DNA of 64,000 nt from Arthrobacter zhaoxinii (GTDB lineage Bacteria; Actinomycetota; Actinomycetes; Actinomycetales; Micrococcaceae): the NCBI RefSeq assembly GCF_025244925.1, contig NZ_CP104275.1, forward strand, positions 1,736,001 through 1,800,000, written 5' to 3'. Numbering within the stretch: the stretch's first letter is position 1; each line of letters starts with the position of its first letter. Both the position numbers and the translations under genes were made by a program. Shown piece after piece: positions 24,525-33,768 of the stretch. The notes beneath the pieces are model-generated. The model saw only the letters and a list, made by a program, of their open reading frames with translations. It made no database searches and was not told where the DNA came from.

Positions 24525-26603
24525 ATGAGTCTTGCGCAGGACATCAAGAGAGTAGTGGCACCGTTTGAGGTCATCAGTGACTACAAGCCCGCCGGTGACC
24601 AGCCCACCGCCATCAAGGAACTCGCCGAGCGGATCAACGCGGGCGAGAAGGACGTTGTCCTCCTGGGCGCCACCGGTACCGGTAAGAGCGCGACGGCGGC
24701 CTGGCTGGTGGAGCAGGTCCAGCGCCCAACGCTGGTGATGGTCCAGAACAAGACGCTGGCCGCCCAGCTGGCCAACGAATTCCGGGAGCTGCTGCCCAAC
24801 AACGCGGTGGAGTACTTCGTCTCCTATTACGACTACTACCAGCCTGAAGCGTACGTTCCGCAGACGGACACCTTCATCGAGAAGGACTCCTCCATCAATG
24901 AGGAAGTCGAACGTCTGCGCCACTCGGCCACCAACGCCCTGCTGACCCGCCGCGACGTCATCGTGGTGGCCACCGTGTCCTGCATCTACGGCCTGGGCAC
25001 CCCGGAAGAGTACATCGAGGCGATGGTGACGCTGCGCCGGGGCCAGCAGATGAACCGTGATGACCTGCTGCGCCGCTTCGTAGCCATGCAGTACGTCCGC
25101 AATGACATGGACTTCCACCGCGGCACCTTCCGGGTGCGCGGCGACACCGTGGAAATCATTCCGATGTACGAGGAAAACGCGATCCGCGTGGAATTCTTCG
25201 GCGACGAGATCGAGAACATCTACACCCTGCATCCGCTGACCGGCGACGTCATCCATGAAGAGAACGAAATGTACGTCTTCCCGGCGTCGCACTACGTGGC
25301 CGGCGAGGACCGGATGCACCGTGCCATCCGCCAGATCGAGGACGAGCTGCAGGTGCGGCTGAAGGAACTTGAATCCCAGAACAAGCTGGTGGAAGCCCAG
25401 CGGCTGCGGATGCGCACCACCTACGACCTGGAAATGATGCAGCAGATGGGTTTCTGCAACGGCATCGAGAACTACTCGCGGCATATCGACGGCCGCGGCC
25501 CGGGCACCGCCCCGCACTGCCTGCTGGATTACTTCCCGGATGACTTCCTGCTGGTGGTGGACGAATCCCACGTCACCATTCCGCAGATCGGTGCCATGTA
25601 CGAAGGCGACATGTCCCGCAAGCGCACCCTGGTGGACCACGGCTTCCGGCTTCCCTCGGCCATGGACAACCGTCCGCTCAAGTGGGACGAGTTCCTGGAG
25701 CGGATCGGCCAGACCGTGTACATGTCCGCCACCCCCGGCAAATACGAACTGTCCAAGGCGGACGGCTACGTGGAACAGATCATCCGGCCCACCGGCCTGG
25801 TGGACCCGCAGGTGGTGGTGAAGCCCAGCAAGGGCCAGATCGATGACCTGCTCGGCGAAATCCGCACCCGCACCGAGCGGGACGAGCGCGTGCTGGTCAC
25901 CACGCTCACCAAGCGGATGGCGGAGGACCTCACGGGCTATCTGCTGGAGCACGGGGTCAAGGTGGAATACCTGCACTCCGACGTCGATACCCTGCGCCGC
26001 GTGGAACTGCTCCGCGAACTGCGGATGGGCACCTTCGACGTGCTGGTCGGCATTAACCTGCTGCGTGAGGGCCTGGACCTTCCCGAGGTGTCCCTGGTCA
26101 GCATCCTCGACGCCGACAAGGAAGGCTTCCTGCGCTCCTCCACGTCACTGATCCAGACCATCGGCCGTGCCGCACGTAACGTCTCCGGCGAGGTCCACAT
26201 GTACGCGGACCGGATCACCGATTCCATGGCCAAGGCCATCGATGAAACCAACCGCCGCCGCGAGATCCAGGTCGCCTACAACAAGAAGCACGGCGTGGAC
26301 CCGCAGCCGCTGCGCAAGAAGATCGCGGACATCACGGACCAGCTGGCCCGCGAGGACGCCGACACCAAGGCGCTCCTGGAAGAGGCCGCGAAGAAGAAGA
26401 CGAAGGGCAAGGGCAAGGGGGTCCGGAAGGACGGCCTCGCCGCCGCTCCCGCCGAGGACCTCACCACGCTCATTGCTTCCATGACCGAGCAGATGCATGC
26501 CGCCGCCGCCGAGCTGCAGTTCGAGCTCGCGGCACGGCTCCGCGACGAGGTGGGGGACCTGAAGAAGGAACTGCGCCAGATGCAGGCCGCCGGACACGCG
26601 TAG
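24525..26603 (+). CDS. uvrB: UvrABC system protein B
   Basis: Damage-verifying helicase of nucleotide-excision repair, loaded by UvrA and partner of UvrC. The 692 residues show Walker [13 protein letters not shown] near 46-57, the beta-hairpin with [12 protein letters not shown] near 100-111, the DEAD-like [11 protein letters not shown] near 345, C-terminal helicase motifs with [11 protein letters not shown] and QTIGRAARN, and a final UVR domain ([20 protein letters not shown], about 662-681) that contacts UvrC. A Lys-rich linker [11 protein letters not shown] precedes it. Confidence 0.97.
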   Translation: MSLAQDIKRVVAPFEVISDYKPAGDQPTAIKELAERINAGEKDVVLLGATGTGKSATAAWLVEQVQRPTLVMVQNKTLAAQLANEFRELLPNNAVEYFVSYYDYYQPEAYVPQTDTFIEKDSSINEEVERLRHSATNALLTRRDVIVVATVSCIYGLGTPEEYIEAMVTLRRGQQMNRDDLLRRFVAMQYVRNDMDFHRGTFRVRGDTVEIIPMYEENAIRVEFFGDEIENIYTLHPLTGDVIHEENEMYVFPASHYVAGEDRMHRAIRQIEDELQVRLKELESQNKLVEAQRLRMRTTYDLEMMQQMGFCNGIENYSRHIDGRGPGTAPHCLLDYFPDDFLLVVDESHVTIPQIGAMYEGDMSRKRTLVDHGFRLPSAMDNRPLKWDEFLERIGQTVYMSATPGKYELSKADGYVEQIIRPTGLVDPQVVVKPSKGQIDDLLGEIRTRTERDERVLVTTLTKRMAEDLTGYLLEHGVKVEYLHSDVDTLRRVELLRELRMGTFDVLVGINLLREGLDLPEVSLVSILDADKEGFLRSSTSLIQTIGRAARNVSGEVHMYADRITDSMAKAIDETNRRREIQVAYNKKHGVDPQPLRKKIADITDQLAREDADTKALLEEAAKKKTKGKGKGVRKDGLAAAPAEDLTTLIASMTEQMHAAAAELQFELAARLRDEVGDLKKELRQMQAAGHA

Positions 26604-26668
26604 GCCGCCGGTCCACGCGGGACGGAAGACCCGTAGGAGTACCTGCGAACACTGCGGTGCGGCTGCTG

Positions 26669-26674
26669 TAGCCT
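26669..26674 (+). promoter_or_regulatory. probable -10 box of the alcohol dehydrogenase gene
   Basis: TAGCCT, 33 bases upstream of ATG 26708, which itself has GGAGG at good spacing. The -35 is not evident. Confidence 0.4.
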
Positions 26675-26707
26675 GCCACTCCAATCACAACGATGTGGAG
26701 GACCAGG

Positions 26708-27829
26708 ATGAAAACACGTGCAGCAGTTCTGTGGGAAGCACCCGGCAAATGGACCGTTCAGGAGGTGGACCTGGACGAACCGGGACCCACCGAGGTCCTG
26801 GTGGAGATGGTGGCCACCGGCCTTTGCCATTCCGATGACCATTTCGTCACCGGGGATATCCAGACCGGCATGACGCCGATGGTCGGCGGCCATGAAGGCG
26901 CCGGCATCGTCCGCAAGGTGGGCTCCGAGGTGCATGACCTGGCCGAGGGCGACCACATTGTCACGGCCTTCATCCCCGGTTGCGGGAAGTGCCGCTGGTG
27001 TGCCGCGGGAATGCAGAACCTGTGTGACTACGGAGCAATCATCCTCGAGGGGAACCAGCCTTCGGGCGGCTTCCGGATGCACTCCGACGGAACGGACGTG
27101 GGTACGGTCAGCACCCTGGGCACCTTCGCGCAGTGGCAGGTTTACGATCAGATGTCCGTCGTGAAAATCGACCCGGAAGTACCGCTGGAGGTTGCCTGCC
27201 TGGTGGCCTGCGGCGTCGCCACCGGGTTCGGCTCGGCGACCAACGCGGCACAGGTCCGGGGAGGGGACGTTGTCCTGGTCATCGGCGCCGGCGGCATCGG
27301 CATGAATGCGGTCCAGGGGGCTGCACTGTCCGGCGCCGCCCACGTGGTGGTGGTCGATCCGGCACCGGCCAAGAAGGATTTTGCCCCGCAGTTCGGCGCC
27401 ACTGAGGTCTTCGCGGACTTCGGTGAAGCCGATGCCTTCGTTCGGTCCGTCACCAACGGCCAGGGCGCGGATTCGGCGATTATCTGCATCGGTGTCGTCA
27501 CGGGTGCCGACATCGGCCGGGCATATGGTGCCATCCGCAAGGGCGGAACCGTTGTGGTCACCGGGATCGGCAAGGACACCGACGACGAGATCCCGGGGAT
27601 CAACGCCTTTACCCTGGCCATGTACCAGAAGCGCATCCAGGGCGCGCTCTACGGTATGGCGTCCCCGCGGGAGGCGATGCCGATGCTGCTGCGCCTCTAC
27701 CAGGCCGGCCGGCTGAAGCTGGACGAGCTGATCACCAAGCGGTACTCCCTGGACGAGATCAACGAGGCCTACAACGATATGCGTGAGGGCATCAATATCC
27801 GCGGAATCATCGATTTCACTAAGGCCTGA
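26708..27829 (+). CDS. NDMA-dependent alcohol dehydrogenase (zinc MDR family)
   Basis: A 373-residue medium-chain dehydrogenase oxidising alcohols with tightly bound NAD(H), of the group assayed with N,N-dimethyl-4-nitrosoaniline. Catalytic zinc ligands are in GLCHSDD (Cys) and GGHEGAG (His-Glu). Structural zinc Cys residues are in PGCGKCRWCAAGMQNLC. The Rossmann motif is VIGAGGIGMNAVQGA. Known relatives (Rxyl_3153 type) depend on the redox peptide cofactor mycofactocin; no mycofactocin gene is in this window. GGAGG lies 6 bases before ATG 26708. Confidence 0.9.
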   Translation: MKTRAAVLWEAPGKWTVQEVDLDEPGPTEVLVEMVATGLCHSDDHFVTGDIQTGMTPMVGGHEGAGIVRKVGSEVHDLAEGDHIVTAFIPGCGKCRWCAAGMQNLCDYGAIILEGNQPSGGFRMHSDGTDVGTVSTLGTFAQWQVYDQMSVVKIDPEVPLEVACLVACGVATGFGSATNAAQVRGGDVVLVIGAGGIGMNAVQGAALSGAAHVVVVDPAPAKKDFAPQFGATEVFADFGEADAFVRSVTNGQGADSAIICIGVVTGADIGRAYGAIRKGGTVVVTGIGKDTDDEIPGINAFTLAMYQKRIQGALYGMASPREAMPMLLRLYQAGRLKLDELITKRYSLDEINEAYNDMREGINIRGIIDFTKA

Positions 27830-27877
27830 CCGGCGGGGCTGCCGGCCGGGTCGGCCGGGAATGTCGGCGGCCGGCGC

Positions 27878-27883
27878 TACGGT
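27878..27883 (+). promoter_or_regulatory. -10 box, leaderless start of a small membrane protein gene
   Basis: TACGGT ends 6 bases before ATG 27890. The six bases between read GGAAGC. Confidence 0.5.
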
Positions 27884-27889
27884 GGAAGC

Positions 27890-28336
27890 ATGCAGTTCAC
27901 CTCCCCGCCGTCCCCGCCGGCGCTTCCGGCAGACAGTGCCACCTCCTGGTGGGAAATTGTCGCCGCGCTGGGCCCGCTGGCCGTCCTGCTTGCGGGTGCC
28001 CTGACCTTTTTCATCGGATGGAAAACCCTGGAGCAGCGCCGGAAAGCGGATCAGCGGTCGGAATGGTGGACCCGTGCCCAGTGGGCCATCGAAGCGTCCC
28101 TGTCGGAGGATCCCCGGCGGCAGGAAACCGGCCTAGGCGTTTTGGATCTGCTGGCCCAGAGCGACCTGGCCGGTGCCGAAGAGGCAGCGATCATCAGCAT
28201 TGCCTGGGCGCGCCCGCTGACGGCGTTAGTGGACTCGAACGGCGATATGGGCCAGAATGAAATCATCACGAGCGGACCCGGAACGGAGGAGGCTGACGAT
28301 GACAACAGCAGCACTGCCGCTGGCACACGGAGGTAA
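27890..28336 (+). CDS. hypothetical single-TM protein
   Basis: A 148-residue protein I do not recognise. A Pro-rich N-terminus is followed by one TM helix (about residues 22-44, IVAALGPLAVLLAGALTFFI), a basic stretch and a cytosolic, helix-rich domain with SEWWTRAQWAIEASLSE and LGVLDLLAQSDLAGAEEA. The C-terminus is acidic and Ser/Gly-rich. It overlaps the next small gene by 38 bases in another frame. Role unknown. Confidence 0.7.
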   Translation: MQFTSPPSPPALPADSATSWWEIVAALGPLAVLLAGALTFFIGWKTLEQRRKADQRSEWWTRAQWAIEASLSEDPRRQETGLGVLDLLAQSDLAGAEEAAIISIAWARPLTALVDSNGDMGQNEIITSGPGTEEADDDNSSTAAGTRR

Positions 28337-28484
28337 GACCCCGCGGGGCACCGATCAGGCTGACCGGGACCGGGACCGCGAACGGGTGCAGATCCGAGCC
28401 GCACGGCTCCGTCTCACCACTGACCGCAAGCTCGGCAAGCCCACCCCGGACTGGGTCCGGAAACTGGCCGACCGGCCGCTGTAG
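28299..28484 (+). CDS. small basic hypothetical protein
   Basis: A 61-residue, highly charged protein with no membrane segment, containing an Asp/Arg-rich run DQADRDRDRERVQIR and ending WVRKLADRPL. ATG 28299 is chosen because GGAGG lies 6 bases upstream inside the preceding gene. A possible upstream in-frame ATG at 28257 has no such site. The overlap with the preceding membrane protein gene suggests coupled synthesis, perhaps of an interacting pair. Role unknown. Confidence 0.6.
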   Translation: MTTAALPLAHGGKTPRGTDQADRDRDRERVQIRAARLRLTTDRKLGKPTPDWVRKLADRPL

Positions 28485-28503
28485 CGACCCCAGGACAACA
28501 ACA

Positions 28504-28555
28504 GGCATAACGAAGCAGGTCCCCGGCAGACGCCGGGGACCTGCTTCGTTATGCC
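28504..28555. terminator. bidirectional terminator, 24-bp perfect stem
   Basis: Arms 28504-28527 and 28532-28555 pair perfectly with a 4-base loop. It separates the convergent small-protein genes and the S33 peptidase gene. Confidence 0.88.
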
Positions 28556-28558
28556 GGC

Positions 28559-29875
28559 CTACGCGTCGGCGCCGCGGGCCATGCCCAGCAGCCGGGTGAA
28601 AATCGCTTCGCCGTCGTCGGCAATGCCGTCATGGTGGAAGTCGGCGCTTTCCCAGACCTTCAGTCCCTGCACGGCTGCGGCGGTTTCCAGGGAGAGGTCC
28701 CGGTCCACGTAGATGTCATCCGTGTAGACCGCGGCGGCCACGGGCACGGCGTTGCGCGCCAGTTGCGCGGTGTCATAGAGGGGACCCCAGTCGGATTTCC
28801 GGGCCAGCAGCTCGGCCGTGTCCCGAAGCGGGATCAGTGCCGGGTCCTCGTCGAAGTACCAGGGGTAGACCATCTCGCCGGTGTACAGCGGCTGGGGCGC
28901 CGTGGGTTCAAACTCAGGGAAGGACTGCAGTACGCGCTCCGCCGCCCAGTTGGTGGCTTCGCCCTGGCCGTAGATCGACTCGTGCATCACCGCGTAGAGC
29001 GGATTCGCCGCGCGGCTGACCAGCCCGTGGACAGCTTCCAGGAAGGTGGCCGAGAGCCGTTCCCCGTCCGGGGTGGGGACAAACGCCTCCTGCAGCAGGT
29101 AATGCAGGCCGTCCACCCGGGTGTTGCCGCCCAGATAGGACCCGGCCATCTGGAACCGCCGCACGGTCAGGCGCTCCCCGGTGGGAAGGAACTCCGGGAC
29201 GGACTCCAGGTGCCGGGCAATCCGGGTGGTGGCCTCCCGGTCCTCCGGGTAGCGGGCGAAGTGCTCCGCGTTGCGTGCGGCCACCCGCCGGAACGTCGCT
29301 TCGTAGACCCGGTCCGCCGGCCCGGTCAACGGGGCCAGGCCTCCGGTCACCAGGCATTCCTTCAAACCACCGGGGGCAAAGGAGAGGTAGGTCAGGGTGC
29401 AGAAACCGCCGTAGCTCTGCCCGTACGTGCTCCACGGTCCGGAGCCGAGGGCCTGCCGGATCAGTTCGGCATCGGCCACAATCGAGTCAGCCCGGAAACG
29501 GGCGAGATACGCGGCCTGCGCGGCAGCGTCTCCGCGCAGCGGAAGAGTCTGCCCGTCGGCCGGAGTGGACAGGCCGGTGCCGCGCTGGTCCAGCATGAGG
29601 ATCCGGAAGTGCCTGGCCGCGGCTTTCGTCCAGCCGCCGAACTGCAGCAGCCGGTTTCCCTTGCCGCCCGGGCCGCCCTGCAGGTAGAGCAGCCACGGCA
29701 GGTCCTGCACTTCGGCGGCGGGGAGTTCGGCGTCGGTATATTCGCGGGCGAAGACCGTGATGCTTTCGCCGTCGGGATCCGAGTGGTCCAGCGGCACCGT
29801 GAACCGGTGGTCCGTCACGTTCATTCCGCGCACCGGGTAGCTACGCGAGGCAGTGTGGGGGACGTGCTCGTTCAC
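28559..29875 (-). CDS. alpha/beta hydrolase, prolyl aminopeptidase-like (S33)
   Basis: A 438-residue serine hydrolase related to proline iminopeptidase, which releases N-terminal proline from peptides. Seen are the oxyanion-hole QGGPGGKG, DQRGTGLS, the nucleophile elbow GQSYGG with the catalytic Ser, and a late His in ADFHHDGI. No signal peptide is seen, so it is probably cytosolic. GTG 29875 overlaps the stop of the GNAT gene (GTGA) and has GGGGG 6 bases upstream; an internal ATG at 29824 is the alternative start. Confidence 0.87.
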   Translation of the reverse strand: MNEHVPHTASRSYPVRGMNVTDHRFTVPLDHSDPDGESITVFAREYTDAELPAAEVQDLPWLLYLQGGPGGKGNRLLQFGGWTKAAARHFRILMLDQRGTGLSTPADGQTLPLRGDAAAQAAYLARFRADSIVADAELIRQALGSGPWSTYGQSYGGFCTLTYLSFAPGGLKECLVTGGLAPLTGPADRVYEATFRRVAARNAEHFARYPEDREATTRIARHLESVPEFLPTGERLTVRRFQMAGSYLGGNTRVDGLHYLLQEAFVPTPDGERLSATFLEAVHGLVSRAANPLYAVMHESIYGQGEATNWAAERVLQSFPEFEPTAPQPLYTGEMVYPWYFDEDPALIPLRDTAELLARKSDWGPLYDTAQLARNAVPVAAAVYTDDIYVDRDLSLETAAAVQGLKVWESADFHHDGIADDGEAIFTRLLGMARGADA

Positions 29876-30348
29876 TCGGCACCCCCGAAGGAGGCGAGTG
29901 CGTCTCCGGTGAGCCGGAAGGTCGTCCAGTCGTCCTGCGCCGCGGCACCCAGGGACCGATAGAAGCCGATGGAGGGTTCGTTCCAGTTCAGCACGCACCA
30001 CTCCACCCGGGCGTAGCCGCGTTCGACGGCGGTTTCCGCCAGCGTCCGCAGCAGCGCCTTTCCGATACCCCTGCCCCGGGCCTCGGGCCGGACATACAGA
30101 TCCTCGAGGTAGATGCCGTGCACACCCTCCCAGGTGGAGTAGTTCAGGAACCACAGGGCGAACCCCTGCACCGTGCCCCCGTCCACCGCCACATGGGCGA
30201 AGATGGCCGGATGCTCCCCGAAGAGGTTCGCTTCCAGCGCCTCCACGGTGTTTTTCACCGCGTGCGGCTCTTTTTCGTAGATGGCCAGGTCGTGGATCAG
30301 CTCAAGGATGACGGGGACGTCTTCCCGGCGTGCGGGACGGATCTGCAT
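29872..30348 (-). CDS. GNAT N-acetyltransferase (diamine acetyltransferase-like)
   Basis: A 158-residue single-domain GNAT. The acetyl-CoA pyrophosphate loop is VRPEARGRGIGKALLR near residues 86-101, preceded by GIYLEDLYV. RVEWCVLNWNEPSIGFYRSLGA near 115-136 is typical of spermidine/spermine or thialysine acetyltransferases (region mark, not proof of substrate). The gene starts just after the helicase gene with a leaderless-type promoter whose -10 begins at the helicase stop codon, and it is coupled to the S33 peptidase gene downstream. Confidence 0.87.
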   Translation of the reverse strand: MQIRPARREDVPVILELIHDLAIYEKEPHAVKNTVEALEANLFGEHPAIFAHVAVDGGTVQGFALWFLNYSTWEGVHGIYLEDLYVRPEARGRGIGKALLRTLAETAVERGYARVEWCVLNWNEPSIGFYRSLGAAAQDDWTTFRLTGDALASFGGAE

Positions 30349-30355
30349 GGGCTCC

Positions 30356-30361
30356 AGCCTA
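30356..30361 (-). promoter_or_regulatory. -10 box built on the helicase TAG stop codon
   Basis: TAGGCT on the minus strand. Its TAG is the stop of the helicase gene (30359-30361), and it ends 7 bases before ATG 30348. Confidence 0.5.
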
Positions 30362-32905
30362 ATCCAGGCGTCCGGCGGAGATCACCTTGATGACGGGGCT
30401 GCCGGCCTCGTCCGACGCGGCCAGGTCCACTTCGGCGGTGATGCCCCAGTCCAGGTGGTTGGCCGGGTCCTTGAAGATCTGCCGGACCTCCCATTTGCCG
30501 GGGAGTTCCTTGATGATCAGCAGGTTGGGTCCGCGGCCGTCCGGGCCGTCGTCAATATCCTCGTGTTCCTCGAAGTAGGCGTCCAGGACCTCTGCCCAGC
30601 GGTCGGCGTCCCAGCCGGCGTCGCCGTCGAGCTCTCCCAGGGTGCGGTCGTCCTCGTCGGCGAACAGCTTCACCCGGGAGAACATCTCATTGCGCACCAT
30701 GACCCGGAACGCCCGGACGTTGGCGGTCAGCCGGTCCGGCACCGGCGGAAGCAGCGGCTCGTTCGAGGCATCGGGGTTGATCCCGCTGGTCAGCTCCTCC
30801 CATTCGTCCAGCAGCGAGGAGTCGGTCTGGCGGACCAGTTCACCTAGCCATTCGATGATGTCTTCCAGGTCTTCGCGCAGCCGCTCCGGCGGCACGGTGT
30901 GCAGCAGGGCCTTGTAGGTGTCCGAGAGGTAGCGCAGCAGCACGCCTTCGGAACGGGCCAGGGAGTAGAACTGCACGTACTCGCCGAAGCTCATGGCCCG
31001 CTCGTACATGTCCCGGACAATCGACTTGGGGCTGAGTTCGAACTCGCCCAGCCAGGGAGCACCGGAGCGGTACACCTCGAAGGACTGCTCCAGGAGTTCG
31101 GCCAGCGGCTGCGGGTAGGTCACTTCCTCCAGCAGGGCCATCCGCTCGTCGTACTCGATGCCCTGGGACTTCATGGCCGCAATAGCTTCTCCGCGTGCCT
31201 TCTTCTCCTGGGCGGAGAGCACCTGGCGGGGCTTTTCCATGATCGCTTCGATCACGGAGACCACGTCCAGGGCGTAGGACGGGCTGTCCGGGTCCAGGAT
31301 CTCCAGGGAGGCCATGGCAAACGGGGACAGCGGCTGGTTCAGGGCAAAGTTCGGCTGCAGGTGCACCTTCAGGCGGACGGTGCGGCCGTCGGCGTCGGGC
31401 TCCGGCAGCACCTCGACAATGCCGGCGGTCTTGAGTTCCCGGTAAATGCTCAGGGCTTTCTTCATCAGCGCCAGCTGCGAGGAGCGGGTCTCGTGGTTGT
31501 TGGTCAGCAGCTTCTTCGCCGCGGTGAACGGATCACCCGGGCGCTCCAGCAGGTTCAGCAGCATGGAGTGGGTGATGTTGAAGCTGGAGGTCAGCGGTTC
31601 CGGAGTGCCGTCCACCAGCTTCTCGAAGGTCGGCTTGCCCCAGGAGACAAAACCGGCCTGCGGCTTCTTCTTCACCACCTGGCGCAGCTTCTTCTGGTCG
31701 TCACCGAACTTGGCGTGCGCCTTGGCCATGGCCTTGACGTTTTCGATCACGTGTTCCGGTGCCTGCACGACGACGGTGCCTGCCGTGTCGTACCCGGCCC
31801 GCCCGGCGCGTCCGGCGATCTGGTGGAACTCGCGGACCTTCAGGGGCCGGGTGCGCGTGCCGTCGTACTTGGACAGGGCGGTGATCAGCACGGTGCGGAT
31901 GGGCACGTTGATGCCGACCCCCAGGGTGTCCGTGCCGCAGATGACCTTCAGCAGGCCGGCCTGGGCCAGCTGCTCCACCAGGCGCCGGTACTTGGGCAGC
32001 ATGCCGGCGTGGTGCACGCCGATGCCGTGCCGGACCAGCCGGTTCAGGGTCTTGCCGAACCCGGGGGCAAACCGGAAGCCGGCGATCAGCTCGGCGATCC
32101 GGTCCTTTTCCTCGCGGGTACAGACGTTGATGCTCATGAGGGCCTGGGCCCGGTCAATGGCTTCGATCTGGGAAAAATGCACTACGTAGACCGGCACCTG
32201 CTTGGTGGCCAGCAGTTCCTCCAGGGACTCCTGGACCGGGGTCTCCACGTAGTAGTAGTGCAGGGGGATGGGCCGCTGCACGGAGGAGACCGTGACGGTG
32301 TCCCGGTTGGTGAGTTCGCTGAGCTCGTTCGCGATCCGGGTCATGTCGCCCAGGGTGGCGGACATCAGCAGGAACTGGGCCTGCGGCAGCTCCAGCAGCG
32401 GAACCTGCCAGGCCCAGCCGCGCTGCGGATCGGAGTAGAAATGGAACTCGTCCATGATGACGGTGCCCAGGTCCGCGTCGGCGCCTTCGCGCAGGGCGAT
32501 GTTGGCCAGGATCTCCGCGGTGCAGCAGATGATCGGGGCGTCCTTGTTCACCGAGGAGTCGCCGGTGACCATCCCGACGTTCTCGGCACCGAAGATTTCG
32601 CACAGGGCGAAGAACTTCTCCGACACCAGGGCCTTGATGGGCGCCGTGTAGTAGCTGCGCTCGTCCTGTGCCATGGCGTAGAAATGCGCGGCGATCGCCA
32701 CCATCGACTTACCGGACCCGGTGGGGGTGGCAAGGATGACGTTGTTGCCCGTCACCAGTTCCATGACTGCCTCGTCCTGCGCCGGGTACAGGGACATACC
32801 GCGGCTTTCCACCCACTCCAGGAAGGACGTGTAGGTCTCGTCGGGATCAACGGTGCGGGTGCTGGACGGGCCGGAGGCAAGCTGCTCAAGAAGTTTCATG
32901 TCCAT
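30359..32905 (-). CDS. DEAD/DEAH-box helicase with DUF3516
   Basis: A superfamily 2 helicase (Ski2/HelY-like) of 848 residues with an actinobacterial C-terminal DUF3516 region. Motif I is ATPTGSGKS near 60-68, motif II VIMDEFHFY near 150, motif III LLMSATL near 177 and motif VI QIAGRAGRAG near 362. It should unwind RNA or DNA; the substrate is not known. The start is uncertain between ATG 32905 and ATG 32899; the divergent methyltransferase gene starts only 62 bases away. GATACT lies 5 bases before the chosen ATG. Confidence 0.9.
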   Translation of the reverse strand: MDMKLLEQLASGPSSTRTVDPDETYTSFLEWVESRGMSLYPAQDEAVMELVTGNNVILATPTGSGKSMVAIAAHFYAMAQDERSYYTAPIKALVSEKFFALCEIFGAENVGMVTGDSSVNKDAPIICCTAEILANIALREGADADLGTVIMDEFHFYSDPQRGWAWQVPLLELPQAQFLLMSATLGDMTRIANELSELTNRDTVTVSSVQRPIPLHYYYVETPVQESLEELLATKQVPVYVVHFSQIEAIDRAQALMSINVCTREEKDRIAELIAGFRFAPGFGKTLNRLVRHGIGVHHAGMLPKYRRLVEQLAQAGLLKVICGTDTLGVGINVPIRTVLITALSKYDGTRTRPLKVREFHQIAGRAGRAGYDTAGTVVVQAPEHVIENVKAMAKAHAKFGDDQKKLRQVVKKKPQAGFVSWGKPTFEKLVDGTPEPLTSSFNITHSMLLNLLERPGDPFTAAKKLLTNNHETRSSQLALMKKALSIYRELKTAGIVEVLPEPDADGRTVRLKVHLQPNFALNQPLSPFAMASLEILDPDSPSYALDVVSVIEAIMEKPRQVLSAQEKKARGEAIAAMKSQGIEYDERMALLEEVTYPQPLAELLEQSFEVYRSGAPWLGEFELSPKSIVRDMYERAMSFGEYVQFYSLARSEGVLLRYLSDTYKALLHTVPPERLREDLEDIIEWLGELVRQTDSSLLDEWEELTSGINPDASNEPLLPPVPDRLTANVRAFRVMVRNEMFSRVKLFADEDDRTLGELDGDAGWDADRWAEVLDAYFEEHEDIDDGPDGRGPNLLIIKELPGKWEVRQIFKDPANHLDWGITAEVDLAASDEAGSPVIKVISAGRLD

Positions 32906-32954
32906 ACCAGAGTATCGGGCCGCGCCGATCCCGTTTTCCGCCGGATGCGGCGGG

Positions 32955-32960
32955 TAGGCT
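32955..32960 (+). promoter_or_regulatory. -10 box, leaderless start of tam
   Basis: TAGGCT ends 7 bases before ATG 32968. Confidence 0.55.
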
Positions 32961-32967
32961 CGGCGGC

Positions 32968-33747
32968 ATGAAATGGGACCCCGAAAAGTACACACAGTTC
33001 TCCTCGCACCGCGACCGCCCCTTCTTCGACCTCACGGCCCGGGTTGCCGCATCCTCCCCGGCGCGCGTGGTGGATCTTGGCTGCGGCACGGGCGTCCTCA
33101 CTGCAGCGCTCGCCGCCCGCTGGCCGCAGGCGCAGGTCACCGGTCTGGACTCCTCGCAGGACATGGTCGACGCCGCCCGGACACTGGAGGATGCGCCGTC
33201 GAACCTGGACTTTGTGCACGGCAGGATTGAGGACTGGAATCCGGAACCCGGCACGGACGTGGTGGTCTCCAACGCCGCGCTGCAGTGGGTGCCGGGCCAC
33301 CGGGACCTCCTGCGGCGGTGGGCCAAGCAGCTCGACGCCGGCGCGTGGCTGGCGGTGCAGGTGCCGGGCAACTTCACCGCGCCCTCCCATGTGCTGATGC
33401 GGGAACTGGCGGCGAGCGCCGCCTGGGCGCCGAAGCTGGACGGGGTGCTGCGCCATGCCGACGCCGTGGACGAGCCGGAGGATTACCTGGCCCTCTTCAC
33501 CGAGGCCGGGTTCGAGGCGGATGTCTGGGAAACCAGCTACGCCCAGGTCCTGACCGGGGAGGATCCGGTACTGGAATGGGTGCGGGGCACAGCCCTGCGT
33601 CCGGTCATCAACGCCCTGTCCGCCGAGGACTTCGCCGCCTTCGAGGCCGAATACGCTTCCCTGCTGCGGACGGCCTACCCGCAGCACGCCTGGGGAACCG
33701 TCTTCCCGTTCCGGAGGCTCTTTATGGTGGGCCGGAAGGCGGCCTAG
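32968..33747 (+). CDS. tam: trans-aconitate 2-methyltransferase-like
   Basis: A 259-residue class I SAM methyltransferase. The SAM loop is VVDLGCGTGVLTAAL near 34-48, then TGLDSSQDMV, and VVVSNAALQWVPGH near 96-109, which matches Tam enzymes that methylate trans-aconitate, an inhibitor of aconitase. The N-terminus MKWDPEKYTQFSSHRDRPFF is also Tam-like. It is a single gene between divergent and convergent neighbours. The substrate is inferred from family likeness. Confidence 0.88.
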   Translation: MKWDPEKYTQFSSHRDRPFFDLTARVAASSPARVVDLGCGTGVLTAALAARWPQAQVTGLDSSQDMVDAARTLEDAPSNLDFVHGRIEDWNPEPGTDVVVSNAALQWVPGHRDLLRRWAKQLDAGAWLAVQVPGNFTAPSHVLMRELAASAAWAPKLDGVLRHADAVDEPEDYLALFTEAGFEADVWETSYAQVLTGEDPVLEWVRGTALRPVINALSAEDFAAFEAEYASLLRTAYPQHAWGTVFPFRRLFMVGRKAA

Positions 33748-33768
33748 CGGCAGACCGGAGCGCGGCTG

